Shown here piece after piece: positions 1 through 11,860 of a DNA stretch of 64,000 bases. The stretch is taken from assembly GCA_030533445.1 (NCBI GenBank), contig CM060081.1:35114111-35178110 (forward strand). The letters run 5' to 3'. The translations under genes were made by a program, and so were the position numbers. Numbering within the stretch: the first letter of the stretch is position 1; every line of letters starts with the position of its first letter. Origin of the DNA: Cyprinodon diabolis (lineage: Eukaryota > Chordata > Actinopteri > Cyprinodontiformes > Cyprinodontidae). Below the pieces are notes generated by a model that saw nothing but the letters and a program-made list of their open reading frames with translations, did no database searches and was not told where the DNA came from.

Positions 1-2367
1 TATAGCAATTTCTTATTCCTGAAAACATTTCAACATTCAGTTTTAATTTTTAAGCTAACTCTTCCTGATGTGTTTACATATATGTCCAAATGCTTTTTTC
101 TTCTAACATGCGCCTGTCACATCATCTCTGCAGGATTGTTGAGGTGTATTCTTTAATGTCTCAGTCAGACCCTCTGGAGCCTTGCAGGAACACCAGAATG
201 TAAACAGAACCCTTCCCCTACGCTCAGCTTTGTTTTAACTAAATCAGGGCTCCTGTTTCCAATTATCTGTAGCACTCCTTAAACATACCATGCTGCAAAA
301 ATTCACATAAATACAATAAAAGTAACTCACGATCGTCTTCTTCTGTAGAAATGAGGAGCATTTTCACTATTGTCATTTGTTTTATTGTGTTTTCTCTGCC
401 TTCTCTGTGTTGTCCAAAGGCACAGCAGAACAAAGACTTATGTTCATTTTTTTTTCTTTTTCATTATAATTTTTTTCTAGTTATGCAGCTTCAAAAGGGC
501 TGTGCTTTAAAGTGCAAGATCAATGCTTTATTTGGGCTCCATTATTCCACAACATGACTTCATGTAACGGCTGCCCCAGAAACACAAAAGAACATTTTTC
601 TTGTTTTGGTTATTTGAGATTAAGATCAATTTTCAGTCTTTAGAGCAGTGAAAAGGGGGATGAATGATAAATGGATTTGCGTAGGAGTGAGGGGGAAACC
701 TTAGCTTTATTTAATTGAGTCTGTGTTTTGGATTTGTGTACTCTTGAAAGGTCAGAGATCTAAAGAAAAAAACAGACTGTCACTTCATTTAGGATGTATG
801 TTTGGATATTACACTCCTGGCTCAGATATTACCTGCAGTGTATTTTTGTTTTCTTTTACTTCTCCCCCTTTGTAAACCTTATGTTAGTTTTTTGTCTCCC
901 CCCTTTTAACCTCTTTTCCATTACTGCATACCATGTCTTTTATCTTAACTACAGTACCGTCGGCAACACCCCCACATCCACCCTCACCTCTGTTTCTCAC
1001 CAATCGTTCTGTTTTACGTTCGCAGGGTAATCACTCCCATCGGTGTCAGTGGGGCGCAGGGTTATTGTCTCCTGTAATTAACTGGTTATCAAACAAGAAC
1101 AATTCATTAAGGTACAATTAGGGGGCTAATTCAGATGGGACACCTCTGTGCTGGGATTACTTTGGAGGCATATGCTATCCCCACTAGCAGCTTTGTTATT
1201 TTTAATTCATAGTGACCGACAGTCTTTGACAGCTTTAACCAGTAATGAATCCGCTCACTTCAGAATAATTAGACATCCTTAGGCATAGTAATTTGCCTAA
1301 AAGTATCTGTCTCTATGTAGATCATTAGCTGTGTTAAATTAATTCTAAATCAAGACTGTTGGGAGTAGTTTAGGTTAATAAATGCAAACCATTTGAGTCT
1401 ATAAGATGTGCGTAGTCACTTAAAGATTTATTCTGGGAGCTGTTCTTCTTATGATTATTAACTGTTGTTTCAAGTTCGGAGACTTGCTTCATAGAGTGTT
1501 GACATTACAGCCACAAAGGTTTTTGTTATAACACAACACAAACCACTGCATATCTGTAAAGTGGAAGGTAAATGACACCTGGGATTCAACATTTTTATCA
1601 GAAACAGAAAAAAGTGTGGCATGCATTTGTCTTTCCCTCAAAACTTTTGTAAAACCACTGCAGCAAGTCAAAAATAATCTTTGCATGAATGTCAAGTTAT
1701 TTGGAGCCACTAAAAAACCTGTTTAAGCCTGGGAAAAATCAGCCTTTAGTGGCAGTGGGAACAGCTCACTAACGAGTCTACCCGGGTCAAGCGACTCGGC
1801 AAGCAACCCACGTTAAAATCACCTAAGTTGCGATCAGCATGCTTTGGGAACAACAGACCCTGGTTGACCTGCTAAATTACACGATGACTTTCAGTGCAGC
1901 ATATGTATGTCACAACATTCTGGTCACGCTGGTTGCTTATTAAATAACAAGTCCAAACAACTCTGCTTGTAATAGAGAATCATGGCACAACACTGGCAAG
2001 ATAGAAAGATATGTGAGCTCCTAATAATCTTAGGAGAAGTGGAGATTTGTTTAAATTTACTGTTCTGAGGACAGACAGCGAAGCGAAACAATAAAGAATA
2101 CTTGACTACGCTCTGGCTTCCATCCATGTTGCTCTCCATTATTTACTTCACAGATTTCTGTCGCACTGTTGACATCAGCAACGCGCACCCAGCATGATGC
2201 CGTCTTCAAACACGCAGTGTTGGGGGACTGAGGCAACACAGCTTGCCAGCAGGGTGTCAGACCCAGCTTTTAGGTTGAATGGAAAAAGAGCCAAAATCCG
2301 ATTGTTAGCGGGTCAACCCGGTTTTGAAAAACACGGATTTTCAGTCTGAAAGTGGCCTAAAAGTGTT

Positions 2368-2559
2368 TTATGCAAAAGTTACCTTTTCTCCTTCCTCCTT
2401 TACATTACGCCTGACCAGCTTCTTCATGTACATTGATAAAAAGCATTGCCACAGCCTGATGCTGCCACCATCATGTTTCATTATTGGATTTTGGTTTTCC
2501 CAGTTATAAAATAAAAAAATTAAAAAAACAACAGCAAAAAAAAAAAAAAAACATTGCAA
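2368..2559 (-). mobile_element. Degenerate Tc1-like transposase fragment
   Basis: On the minus strand this segment reads MKHDGGSIRLWQCF, which matches the Tc1 transposase core pattern (V/M)KHGGGSIMLWGCF found between the first and second catalytic aspartates. Only about 190 bp is recognisable. No terminal inverted repeats were found around it. It is a molecular fossil inside the tox2 intron with no coding potential left. Confidence 0.6.
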
Positions 2560-2754
2560 CGCTGGCTTCTTCTCAGCTCAAAGGCCATAATTTGGAAGTA
2601 GACAACTAATTCTCCTTTCGACACCCTACCAAAGCTGTAGATCTTTACTCTTCCTGGGTTACCATGGTATTATCCGGTGTCTCTCTCATTATTGCTCACT
2701 TTGTCTGTCAGTTTGGGCAGATTCCCATGTGTTTTTAATGGTGAAATGGTGAGT

Positions 2755-3005
2755 CCTGTTTAGGGCTTCATCAGTTTGAAGGACCTCAAACCACTTTACA
2801 CTTCATTCAGTCATTTACATTCACACAAAATGGTGGTGAGCTATGTCATAGCCACAGCTGCCCTGGGGCTCATTGACAGAAGTAGGCAATATAGGTTAAG
2901 TGTGTTGCCCAAGGACACAACAATTGAGACAGATAGAGCTACGGTTTGACCCGGCAACTCTCCAGTTGCAGGACATTCTCCTGCATCCTACACCACCTAT
3001 TCAAA
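2755..3005. repeat. Old dispersed fish repeat, copy 1
   Basis: It contains the blocks CACTTTACACTTCATTCAG, CCACAGCTGCCCTGGGGC and TTGCCCAAGGACACAACA, in an order I recognise from a common fish interspersed repeat. A second copy of the same family lies in opposite orientation at about 19,280-19,530. Divergence between the copies is high, so this is old. Its class (SINE-like or the non-coding part of a LINE) cannot be settled here. Confidence 0.55.
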
Positions 3006-4333
3006 CCTGTTTAGAAAAAAAAGTTTTAATATTTAAATATGTTGAAGTATGAAGTTTAAAATGGCATTCTTATTTTTTATATTTTATTAAACCCCTGACA
3101 TATTGATATAAAACCTGTTTTAATCAAATTGAACACAGGTGAACAATAACTTAATCATAACTTGCTACATTAAATATTATGTTGTGGTATGATAGTTAAG
3201 AGAGTTGCATGCAAATGCATTTTTTTACTTTGTTTAACTTTGTATAAATTATAATTACATTATTATTAAACATTACTATTATTATTATTATGATTATTGG
3301 TGTAAGATGACAAATATAAAAAAAGGCATGTGAATTTTCAAGTTTGGAAGCCACTGTATGTCAAAGTAATAATGATAATACTGTAAATATGGGTGAGAGA
3401 GAGAATAAACATCAGCTGTTTGAGCAAGAGATTGTATCCGGCTTCATCCCGCTTTGTTTGCTGTCCTGTTTGTTTGCTTGTTTGTTTATTGAGTGTATGC
3501 ACGTCAGCGGCTGCCAGCCTATGCTCACTTGGCAACCCATGAATGCTTAATGGTTATTCTACCCCACCTCTCTGAGAAAAGATGACCCTGCCCATGTTGC
3601 CACTGACAGTATCTCATAGAAGATCAGTAATTACCCTCTGAAATCACTCACAAAATAACTGTGCCCTCCTTCGTATTAAAATGCTGAGATCTGAGCCTTT
3701 ATCGATTTGAGGCTGGACTTTCTATCCTTCACTTTTTGCTGTGTGAAAAAAGCAGCAGCAGTTGCACACAGGCTGTGAGTGACATGTGATGACATTAACT
3801 TGAATTCCCTGTCTCAACGCATCATTTGAGGTTCATTCAGACGGTTCAAGATTGCCTTTTTGCTAAAGCTGTTTTGAGTTCTTTTATTTTTTTTCTCTCT
3901 CTCTCTCTCGTCTGAGTGATTTGCTTCGACATCAGCTCTGATTAAGAGATGAGCAACAGCCTTAATAGAGAATAACACTGAAAAAGCAGTGCGCAAAGTG
4001 ACAAACAGGCTCTCACTCCTCGTTTAATTTCTATTTTCATGTTATTGTGCAGAATGTTTCTTGACATTTCATTTTGGGCTGAATTGGATTTTTTTAAGAA
4101 GCAAATGATTCATATGCACCGGCATCATTGAATGGGGAAAAAATCCCCTTGACCTGATAATTTTGCAGATTGTGAAGCAAATGCATGTGAAATGCTTTTT
4201 GTTTTTTGTTTTATTTTCATTACAGCCATGATTCCCAGAGTCTCAAATGCATCAGTCAATGTGGAAAGCTGGGTCATTGCAACCTTTGGTATCAGCTCAT
4301 AATCAAAAATTGTTGTTGTGTTTGTTCCTGCAG

Positions 4334-4414
4334 AGCTACAAGAGGAAAACAGAGGCTGCTAAGAAGGAGTACCTGAAAGCCCTGGCCGCCTACAGAGCCA
4401 GTCTGGTTTCCAAG
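4334..4414 (+). CDS. tox2: tox2 exon: C-terminal part of the HMG box (partial gene)
   Basis: This 81-nt, 27-codon, phase-0 exon encodes [20 protein letters not shown] followed by RASLVSK. That is helix 3 and the C-terminal extension of the HMG box of TOX-family proteins. The exon is bounded by TTCCTGCAG on the left and GTAACA on the right. TOX proteins are nuclear HMG-box factors that bind structured DNA and modulate transcription and chromatin. Human TOX2 and TOX3 share this stretch closely. TOX2 is chosen because the next exon (GETK.. then LTDLQSY) and the final tail (ECG...C...RDKxLYLT) follow TOX2, not TOX3 (glutamine-rich, no such tail) or TOX (DWNNDYC tail). The first half of the HMG box lies outside the window. 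Confidence 0.95.
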
Positions 4415-7400
4415 GTAACAGCGGGGGTCACATGTTTGATATACATGGGTCAGCTGCAATATAAGGGATAATAAATTAGACAGAATTCCGCTCTTATTCC
4501 TATAAAAAGCTTCACGAAATCCAAAGAATGTTTAGTGCATCTTCCTGTAGACATATACAAATGATTATAGATATGAATCTAATGCAGATTTTACTGTCAT
4601 TATGTAAATATGTAAATACATTTATGAGTGGAGGTAAAAAAAATAAAAGAAAGGCTGTATGTGTGCTCAAAAGAAAAGAGGGTAAATTAGGCCTAAGACA
4701 CACCTCAATTTGTAACCTGGGGAGAAATAAAAAGTAATAGTGCAAGTCTATGGGCCTGCTTATCAGCATGCATGTGTAAGAGCAGGAGTGGACATTACCT
4801 GTCATTTGCCATCCTCCTGGTGCTTGCTTCTTCCCTGTTGAGCTGCTAATGTGTTGGCTGAGGTTTGCTCACATCCTATTCCCTCTCTGTGAAGCAGTTT
4901 AAAGTCAAACCATTAAGATTTTCTTCTATCTGTTTGTTTGAAAAATACCAACCCCATATACAAAGCTTGGAAGCAGTTAAAGAGCTCTCTGAACTTCATT
5001 TCATATCTGTCTCCATATTGTTCTTCATATTCAAACCTTAATTACATTAGCATATGCCAAGCTCCTCCTCCTCGCGCTCTCCAGTCCTCCTCCCCAGAAT
5101 GGGACGCCACTCTTCCTCCTTCGCTCATGAGCGGAAAACAAGCACCTTGATTAAGGCATGAATAGTTAATTCATCAGCCTCTTCACTCTGCCATACTTTC
5201 TGCTCAAAAGACTATTCTTATCTCTTATCTTTGGTGCGATTACATATTCAGGGTATCCTATGCAGAGGCTTGATTGATGCCATATGATGGTAGTTGGAGA
5301 GTCAAAAGAAAAAGAAAACCTGTCAGACAAAAATAAACATGCAAACCTTCACTGTCTCTCATTCAGGAGAAGCCACTCTAACTGAATGACTGAAGCTCAT
5401 CCTTCAAAATGACTTTTTTTTTTTTTTTTTTAGAAATTATAGATGAAGGACTCTTTTCAGAGTGAATTGGAGTTGTTGGAATTGGAGGTAATTAGAGGAT
5501 CATTTCAAGGATTTACATCCTGTGTGTGCACCTGTTGCCCTTTTGTTTTGTGACATTTGTTAGTTTATATAAGAGGAAAAGAAAAAAAGAAAGTTTGATT
5601 GCAAATCACTAAATAGCATTGGCCCTTCTCTCGTAGGGAAATAAAAAAATAAAAGGGTAACATTGAAAGCATGGACTGAATTTTAAAAATAACCTGACTT
5701 TTAGCGTAGACAATCTTGAGTCCATCTACTATAATACACAATTGTTGTCTATCCACTTAAAAATGGGCTTCAACAAATAACACCCATCATCTCATTCTTC
5801 CCCTCCTCCATTCACCTCTTTTCTTCCTTATTTCATTTTCCACTTGACCCCTGAAAATGTGCCCGTTCCCCTGCTTATCCGCTTCTTCATATCGTTCCAT
5901 TGATTATTTGAGGGATTTGGCTGGATGGATGGGAGCCATTACTAAATAACAGACCACCCCACATCACTCCAGCAAGTCTGACCACTAATGAGAAACAGTC
6001 CATGTGTTTCATACGTACACGTGCACCTTCCACAGGCAAAGGAAAGAAGAGGGACAGACCTAGCGAATGAATGTTTATGTTTGCAGCTCAGTGCCACGGT
6101 AGATGGGTGCAGTAAATAAATAAAGATTATATAAATAATAAAAGGACAGAACTTAACACCGTGAGCTCCTTAATTTAAAGTAAAAATTTCATGCTCTGAT
6201 TTCTAAAGCACTCAAATGCAGCGACTGATTTTGACAGGAAAAAAAGAACTTTAAAAATAAAGGGAGTGCAGGACATGGAGCATGATCTGGAGAAAACAAA
6301 AGTGAGCTCTAAAAAGCAAAAAAAATTCTATACTGTAAAGAATGGTATTGGATGCAGGTGAGCTGATCAGGGGAATTAGGAACAGCTGTGGAGGAAGGAA
6401 AATCGGTAGAATGGGGGAAGGGAAATAATTAACCACAGTTTGGGAAAAAATGATAAAAACATATAAAATGATGAAAATATAAATTCAATAAAGGAAATCT
6501 GCTATTTTCTGTCAAAACCACAGAGTGCAGCTTCGTTTTGTTTAGTTTAATATATTGTGTGTCTTCTGACTCGATTTCAAACTTTAATAACACTGTGACC
6601 ACAAAGCAACAGTTGGCTGATAGTGTAACGGTTAGCAGATTCTGATTAGAAGTTATTAGAAGTTATTGTAATCAACATCAAATAAAGTGTTTGTAGCCGA
6701 TAAATCTAAAATTAACCCAAAAAAGTAATTAGAGTACGTCTAATTAGTCACAGCTGCATCCTTATCGGGGTAGCAGGAAGCTATCAAAATTAAATTAGCT
6801 ATCAAGTCTCTGTTAACTATTTGTACTAAATGAAGGAAAAACAAAACAAATAGACCTGTTTCGAGTAATTATTTTTTGCTTAAAAGAAGTCTGTCTAGAG
6901 TCTAAGAATTAAAAGACTTTAAGGCCATTTTTGAAATTATGAGGTCATTAAATTCTTTGTCACTTATGATGCTGGTTTGGATTCTTTCAAAAGGGGTAAA
7001 AAGATTCATCAATTTAAAAAAAAATGTACGGTCTTTGCACTGAGTCAGAATAAAGTTTTCTTTTTTCCCGTTTTATATAACCTTATATGAGTAGCTGATA
7101 TAGCTGCTATTATGTAGCCAACAGGAATGCCAGCTCCTTGTAAAACAAAAAAAGCAATTGCATACATTGAACAAACCATTGGATGAGGATATACACAAGA
7201 ATAGTTCTTTTGTTTTTTTTTTACACTCTGAATACATATATGGTTTTTGCAGTAATTATAACACAATGCAGAGATAATGATAATGTTAATTCAGTCAGCA
7301 GAATGCATCTGAACTTAGAGTATACGTTTATAAAGGAGTATCTCCTGATGTAAATTATATGTAATGAAATATAGTTTGCTTCGTGTGATAAGTTATTTGA

Positions 7401-7534
7401 AAGCTAACACCTTCTAGTTTCTGAATATATACATGAAAATTGGCTGACTAAAACCCTTTTGTTTATTTTATTGTGAAAGTATTTTTACAGTGGGTGTAAT
7501 CACTGTGATTGAGTGTGTTTTGTTTTCCTTTCAG
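4415..7534 (+). other. tox2 intron
   Basis: Intron between the HMG-box exon and the Pro/Gln/Ser-rich exon, with GT donor at 4415 and AG acceptor at 7533-7534. Both exons are phase 0, so joining them keeps frame. The interior is AT-rich with simple-sequence runs, for example a T-run near 5411-5431. I see no further exon, RNA gene or recognisable transposon in it. Confidence 0.8.
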
Positions 7535-7942
7535 ACATATAACGACCCTGGGGAGACTAAAACTGCCCAAACAAGTCAGGCTTCTCCTCATATGATGCCA
7601 ACCAACTCGCTGTACAGCGTGCCACCTCCCCCACAGCCATCATCGCCATTCCTAGGACCGGGGGCCTTCCCTCTTACTGACCTGCAGAGCTACGCAGGAC
7701 ACGCCCCTCGCCACACTCTGTCACAGACGCTCAGCCAGTCGCCGATGCTGCCCAGCATTAGTGCCTCTCCCCCTTCCTCCTTCCAGATCAGCCCACCGCT
7801 TCACCCACACCAGCAGCTCTCTCTGCACCAGAGCTCGCTCCTCAACCAACCCATCCGCATGCAGCAGGTCCAGTCTCAGCCAATCATCTCCCACCAGATG
7901 GGGCTACAGGCCTCTCTTCACTCTCCACCTCCAGGGCAGCAG
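7535..7942 (+). CDS. tox2: tox2 exon: Pro/Gln/Ser/His-rich transactivation region
   Basis: This 408-nt, 136-codon exon is phase 0 at both ends. It starts TYNDPGETKTAQ and ends LHSPPPGQQ, and it sits between a CTTTCAG acceptor and a GTAGAA donor. The opening GETK..Q, the LTDLQSY motif, the LSQSPMLPSISASPPSSFQ segment and the HPHQQLSLHQ segment line up with human TOX2 (DQGETKSTQ, SDLQAF, GLSASPPP, LHQQLSLP). The composition is low-complexity and rich in P, S, Q and H with no predicted fold, as expected for the C-terminal activation region of TOX proteins. GC content is well above the flanking introns. The donor GTAGAA reads through to a stop after three codons (VEI plus D), so retention would truncate the protein. 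Confidence 0.95.
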
Positions 7943-8033
7943 GTAGAAATAGATTGAGACATTTGTTGATGTGAGTGTGATGAGGTGTCTACTCAGGGGT
8001 TTTGCTTAAATTTTTCTGAATTATGTCCTTCAG

Positions 8034-8182
8034 GGTTTTTCTCACCTCCAGTCAGAGTACCAGAAGAGTATTGGAGGTTCTCAGTCTCCAGGAGCTCCTG
8101 GCTCTGGGCCAGGTCCTGGAGTGGCTCAGAACCACGAGTGGGATGGAGAATACTGCAATAGGGAGTGTGGCAACCACTGCAG
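8034..8182 (+). CDS. tox2: tox2 exon: C-terminal region with WDGEYCNRECGNHC motif
   Basis: This 149-nt exon (49 codons plus 2 nt) begins GFSHLQSEYQKSIGG and ends EWDGEYCNRECGNHC plus the first two bases of a Ser codon. The acceptor is CCTTCAG and the donor GTCAGT. The intron before it is only 91 bp (7943-8033). The W-D-x-x-Y...ECG...C pattern corresponds to the conserved C-terminal signature of human TOX2 (GDWDSSYPSGECG..). The GPG-rich middle is variable between species. Phase 2 at the 3' end matches the 43-nt terminal exon. Confidence 0.92.
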
Positions 8183-9897
8183 GTCAGTGTAGATACAGGA
8201 GCTGATGCAAGTGGTAATCTTAATGATCCACCTCAAGAACTTTTTATAAAGCAGATTTAATCCTTTACCAATTCTCTACAGTAAAAGTTGTACACCAAAA
8301 GTCTGTTATCCAGACACTACAATAAATTGGAATGTTTTGAATGGATAAGTTATAATTCCCATCAAAATAGAAAACTCATATAAATGCATTCATTCATTCA
8401 TTTATTACACATTGATTATTTCATCTGTTTTTCTGTTAATTTTATGATCTTTGCTTATTATAGCAACATAAAAACTCAAATCTAGTTAATCAGAAAATTT
8501 CAATGTTACATGAGACGGATAAAAATGGTTTAAAGCTGTATATCTGTATCCTCTTCAAGAGACTTTAATCTAATAAATTGTTTATTTAATATATATACAA
8601 CGGAGAGCTGGAGACCCCAAGCCTGCAGAGTCATAAACGTTACTTAAAGATCATTGACAACTAATGGATATCTAATTGAATCCATTTCAGGATAGCTGGA
8701 GCTTCACAAACTACTTTATCCAAGAATATTTCAAGAAAATGTAATCGGGTGCTGGAAGTGTTTGAAGAAGGTCTGTGCATTCAGAGATACCCAGAATACG
8801 TGTTTCCATCACCCCTTTATTTAGTGAATTTTGAAGTATCCCATCAGAGGAGCTTGATAGAATTGGTAAAATTCGAATTAACTTACAAACATGTTCTAGA
8901 AAAGTTTTTAAGTTCACTTAAGCTGGTTTTTGACTTTATACAAATAAGCATTAATGTGCTAATGAGGAGATGGAAACAAGATCTCACATCACTGATGAGT
9001 TTTTTCTGCCTTTGCTGGCCTCCTGAATGCAGAATTAGAATCATATTTCTCTCTCATTTTCTCCAGATTGCATGAACCATCGCTAATATTAGCCTACATG
9101 ATAAAGTGAGTAAGACTTGCCTGATTGGAACACATTTGTTAAAACCTCGCTCCATTGCTGAGCTTTGTGACTTTACTTCCTTTTTACTAAAAGCAAGCCT
9201 AACATCAACGAATGAAAACATTACAATTTGCACCGCCACGTTAAATCGCTCCATTGGATGGAGACATGTTCATTTTCTTTTTTTTCTTTTCTTTAAAGCT
9301 TTAAAAGGTTGGTCAACATTTCCATCGCATTTAGTTCGAAACATTACTGCAGGACTTTTAAGGATGGTAAAGCAAAGGCCAATAAATAGTTTGGATGGTG
9401 TCAGGGCTATTTTTTAATTTTTTTACAGGCAGACATATCCAGTATGTTGGCTAAAACTCTTGCTTTCCTTCTATTAAGCCAGTCCTGAAACCCAATGATA
9501 CCAGAAAAAAAGGCTTCCCTCCCTTTGGGTTTTATGGAGATTATTTCATTTTCCACCAACACTTATGCTCAGACCAGCAGTACCAGTATTTGCTTTAAAG
9601 CCAAAGGCTGCAATGGGTTTATATTATCAAAAAGAAAAAAAAACAAATCACCTGAAGAAACTTTTTGGGGATTTGATAAACACAAAATCTGTTGTTTTTT
9701 GCTCATAAGACCAAAATTATTGGCATGTTTGTAAGCTTCAAGTGTTAAAACAATATAAAAAAAAACTCCTGATTTTACATTGAAATCAAAGTATTTTTAT
9801 CTTCTTTTGTTACAAAAATTTTCTCTTTAGTTATCTTAGCGACTTTGTTATAATTCTGATTTAATTGATTTTTCCCCTGGTTCTTCTTGTGTTACAG
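8183..9897 (+). other. tox2 last intron
   Basis: 1,715-bp intron joining the phase-2 donor at 8183 to the acceptor GTGTTACAG ending at 9897. It is AT-rich. Open frames within it, such as the one over 8749-9075, have no family resemblance and are treated as chance. Confidence 0.8.
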
Positions 9898-9940
9898 TGG
9901 AAGCATGATAGGCAGGGACAAGCCCCTCTACCTCACCTGA
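9898..9940 (+). CDS. tox2: tox2 terminal coding exon (...RDKPLYLT stop)
   Basis: A 43-nt coding end that completes the split Ser codon and reads SGSMIGRDKPLYLT followed by TGA. The RDKxLYLT tail is shared by human TOX2 (RDKSLYLT) and TOX (RDKALYLT) and is absent from TOX3, which confirms both the exon and the subfamily. It was assigned by splice phase plus this conserved tail, since it is too short to be found by length. The 3' UTR begins directly after 9940. Confidence 0.95.
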
Positions 9941-10677
9941 AACTGAAGATTATCCTCTGCTGACAAATGATGACATCGAGGAGTCGACCCGCTCTGTTTT
10001 CCTCACCCAGCCCCAACCTTCTCCCTCTTACATCCAGTGTACCTTGACATACAGCCAGATACATAAACAAACACATTCAGATTCCTATAAACTGTCACCG
10101 ACAATGTTTTTGTTTTTCATAATTAATGTAATCATTTTTTTTCGCAGTTTCTAGAATTTGTGAGCAGTTTTTTGACTAGATGACTACTGTCTGTACAACT
10201 TATTGTATTAATGGTCTTCTTGCTGTTTAAATTTGCCAAGCACTTATAAAGCCTCCCCTCCCTCTTCCTCCCTGCCCTCCCTCATCACCTCCTCAGTTAT
10301 ATGTCTGAGCCCTCACCGACGTGGGCTATGGAGCGCCCCTCTTGTGTGCCACCATCAAAACGAACCTCTAGGGATCCCATCCAGCTTTAAGTAGAATAAG
10401 AAAAAAAGTGTTTTTCCTTTTTCCACCCATTTTGTAGTTTCATTTCCTTTTTGTTGATGTTTCTGTCTTATTTATTTCAAGCTGGCTATTTTTTTTTTCA
10501 GTCTTCTTTTTTTCATTCTGTTTCTAGTAAGCAATGGGCCCTGTATCATAGAGAAATATTAACTCCTAGTATGTTGAGCATAGGCCTTGATGTTATGGTA
10601 GCTGTGCTTACGGGCGACAGATTAAAAGCTTGGTGGGGAATAGGACAGAAAAAACAAAGAAAATCTTTTTTATTATT

Positions 10678-10683
10678 AATAAA
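10678..10683 (+). terminator. Possible proximal tox2 polyadenylation signal
   Basis: AATAAA hexamer in the + strand about 740 bp after the tox2 stop codon. Confidence 0.4.
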
Positions 10684-11835
10684 GACCTGTAGAGGTCTAC
10701 TGAGCTGTCACAGTGTGATTGTAAATATCACTTTTGTGGAATTGAATTGGAAATTAAAAGTCCAGATAGATTTGTTCCTCTAAAAGTACATGTATGTTAT
10801 TGTATGTGTGTATGAGTGCGTCTGGACGTTAGAATGTACCCCATTCATGACGTGGCATAAGTGTGCGAGCAGAGGACTAGTAAGTGCGAGTGTCTCGGTC
10901 TTTGAGTCTTGTCAAAAATCCCATACAATTGAAATTCAGAGGACTATTTCACACTTTCACTCGTGCATTAAATCTGTGCTCACGTCTGTGTTGTTATTTT
11001 TCAGACAAAGTTTAATCTGAAACTGAATACACAATATATGTCCTGCAGATCATTAAACCGAAAGGAGCAAGAAGAGAAACAGAGCGCAGAGGCAGGATAG
11101 AAAGGCTGTGAGATGAAATGAGATGTAAAGTTTCAGATAGGGAAGTCGGAGGTGGGGGGTTATTGACTCAAAATGCCCACCCCTCCCATCTTTTGTTTAG
11201 CTATCCCTCTGTTATGTCCATGTTGTCCCCTAACCATGCAGGAGGGGGAGACCTCCAACATGTGAACACCGCAAGTGATTTTTTTTTATAAGTTTCTGGT
11301 TCGTGTTTGGTTGTGTTTTTAACTTTTGTGTGATTAACGGAAAATGCATTTTGCTGACAAAGACATCTCGTTTTGATCTCCTTTCGTGTAGCAGAATTTC
11401 AGTTTTAGTCGCCGCAATACAATAACATTTTAAGTTGTGTAAAAAAAATACAAAACCAACAAGAAAAAAAAAACAAACTGCCAATTGTAGTTATTTTATT
11501 TGTAAAACCAGTAATGATAAATATTTGAAATGGTTATTCCTACATTGTTTGGAGTTTTCTTTGCGCGCGTTAGCCATCAGCTGTTTGACAGGTTTTCTTA
11601 TTTATAAAAGAAATGAGATCACTTTTGCTTCTTACAATGGAGGTGTATTTTTATTCCTATTTTATTGTTTCCTGCTTTGGTTTGATAAATAATAATGATG
11701 ACGATCACAATGATGATTTTGTTGGTTGTTATTTTTTTTATATATATATATATATTTTAGATGCTGCCTTTTTTGTCTTTCCTTGCCAGCAGCATCACTT
11801 TCTGTCATAATGCTTCTTTTATTTCAGACCTGCAT

Positions 11836-11841
11836 AATAAA
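11836..11841 (+). terminator. Possible distal tox2 polyadenylation signal
   Basis: AATAAA hexamer within GCATAATAAAGAAAAAAAG, about 1.9 kb after the tox2 stop codon. Preceding sequence is T-rich. Confidence 0.45.
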
Positions 11842-11860
11842 GAAAAAAAGTTCAAAAAGT

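Larger units (their letters stand above)
1..4333 (+). other. tox2 intron upstream of the HMG-box 3' exon
   Basis: Taken as intron because the exon at 4334 starts inside the HMG box at a clean polypyrimidine-CAG acceptor, and no sequence for the first part of the HMG box (the DPNEPQKPVSAY region in vertebrate TOX proteins) was found to its left. The stretch is AT-rich. It contains a Tc1 transposase fragment (about 2368-2559) and an old dispersed fish repeat (about 2755-3005), annotated separately. A CT run lies near 3895-3910. Conserved enhancers cannot be judged without alignment. Confidence 0.6.
9941..11860 (+). other. tox2 3' UTR (approximate end)
   Basis: Non-coding sequence following the stop codon. 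Canonical AATAAA hexamers lie at 10678-10683 and 11836-11841, giving a short form of about 0.75 kb or a long form of about 1.9 kb. The region has T-rich stretches and GC-richer patches (10250-10340 and 11140-11260), as is usual for long vertebrate UTRs. The true end cannot be fixed without transcript data. Confidence 0.55.
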
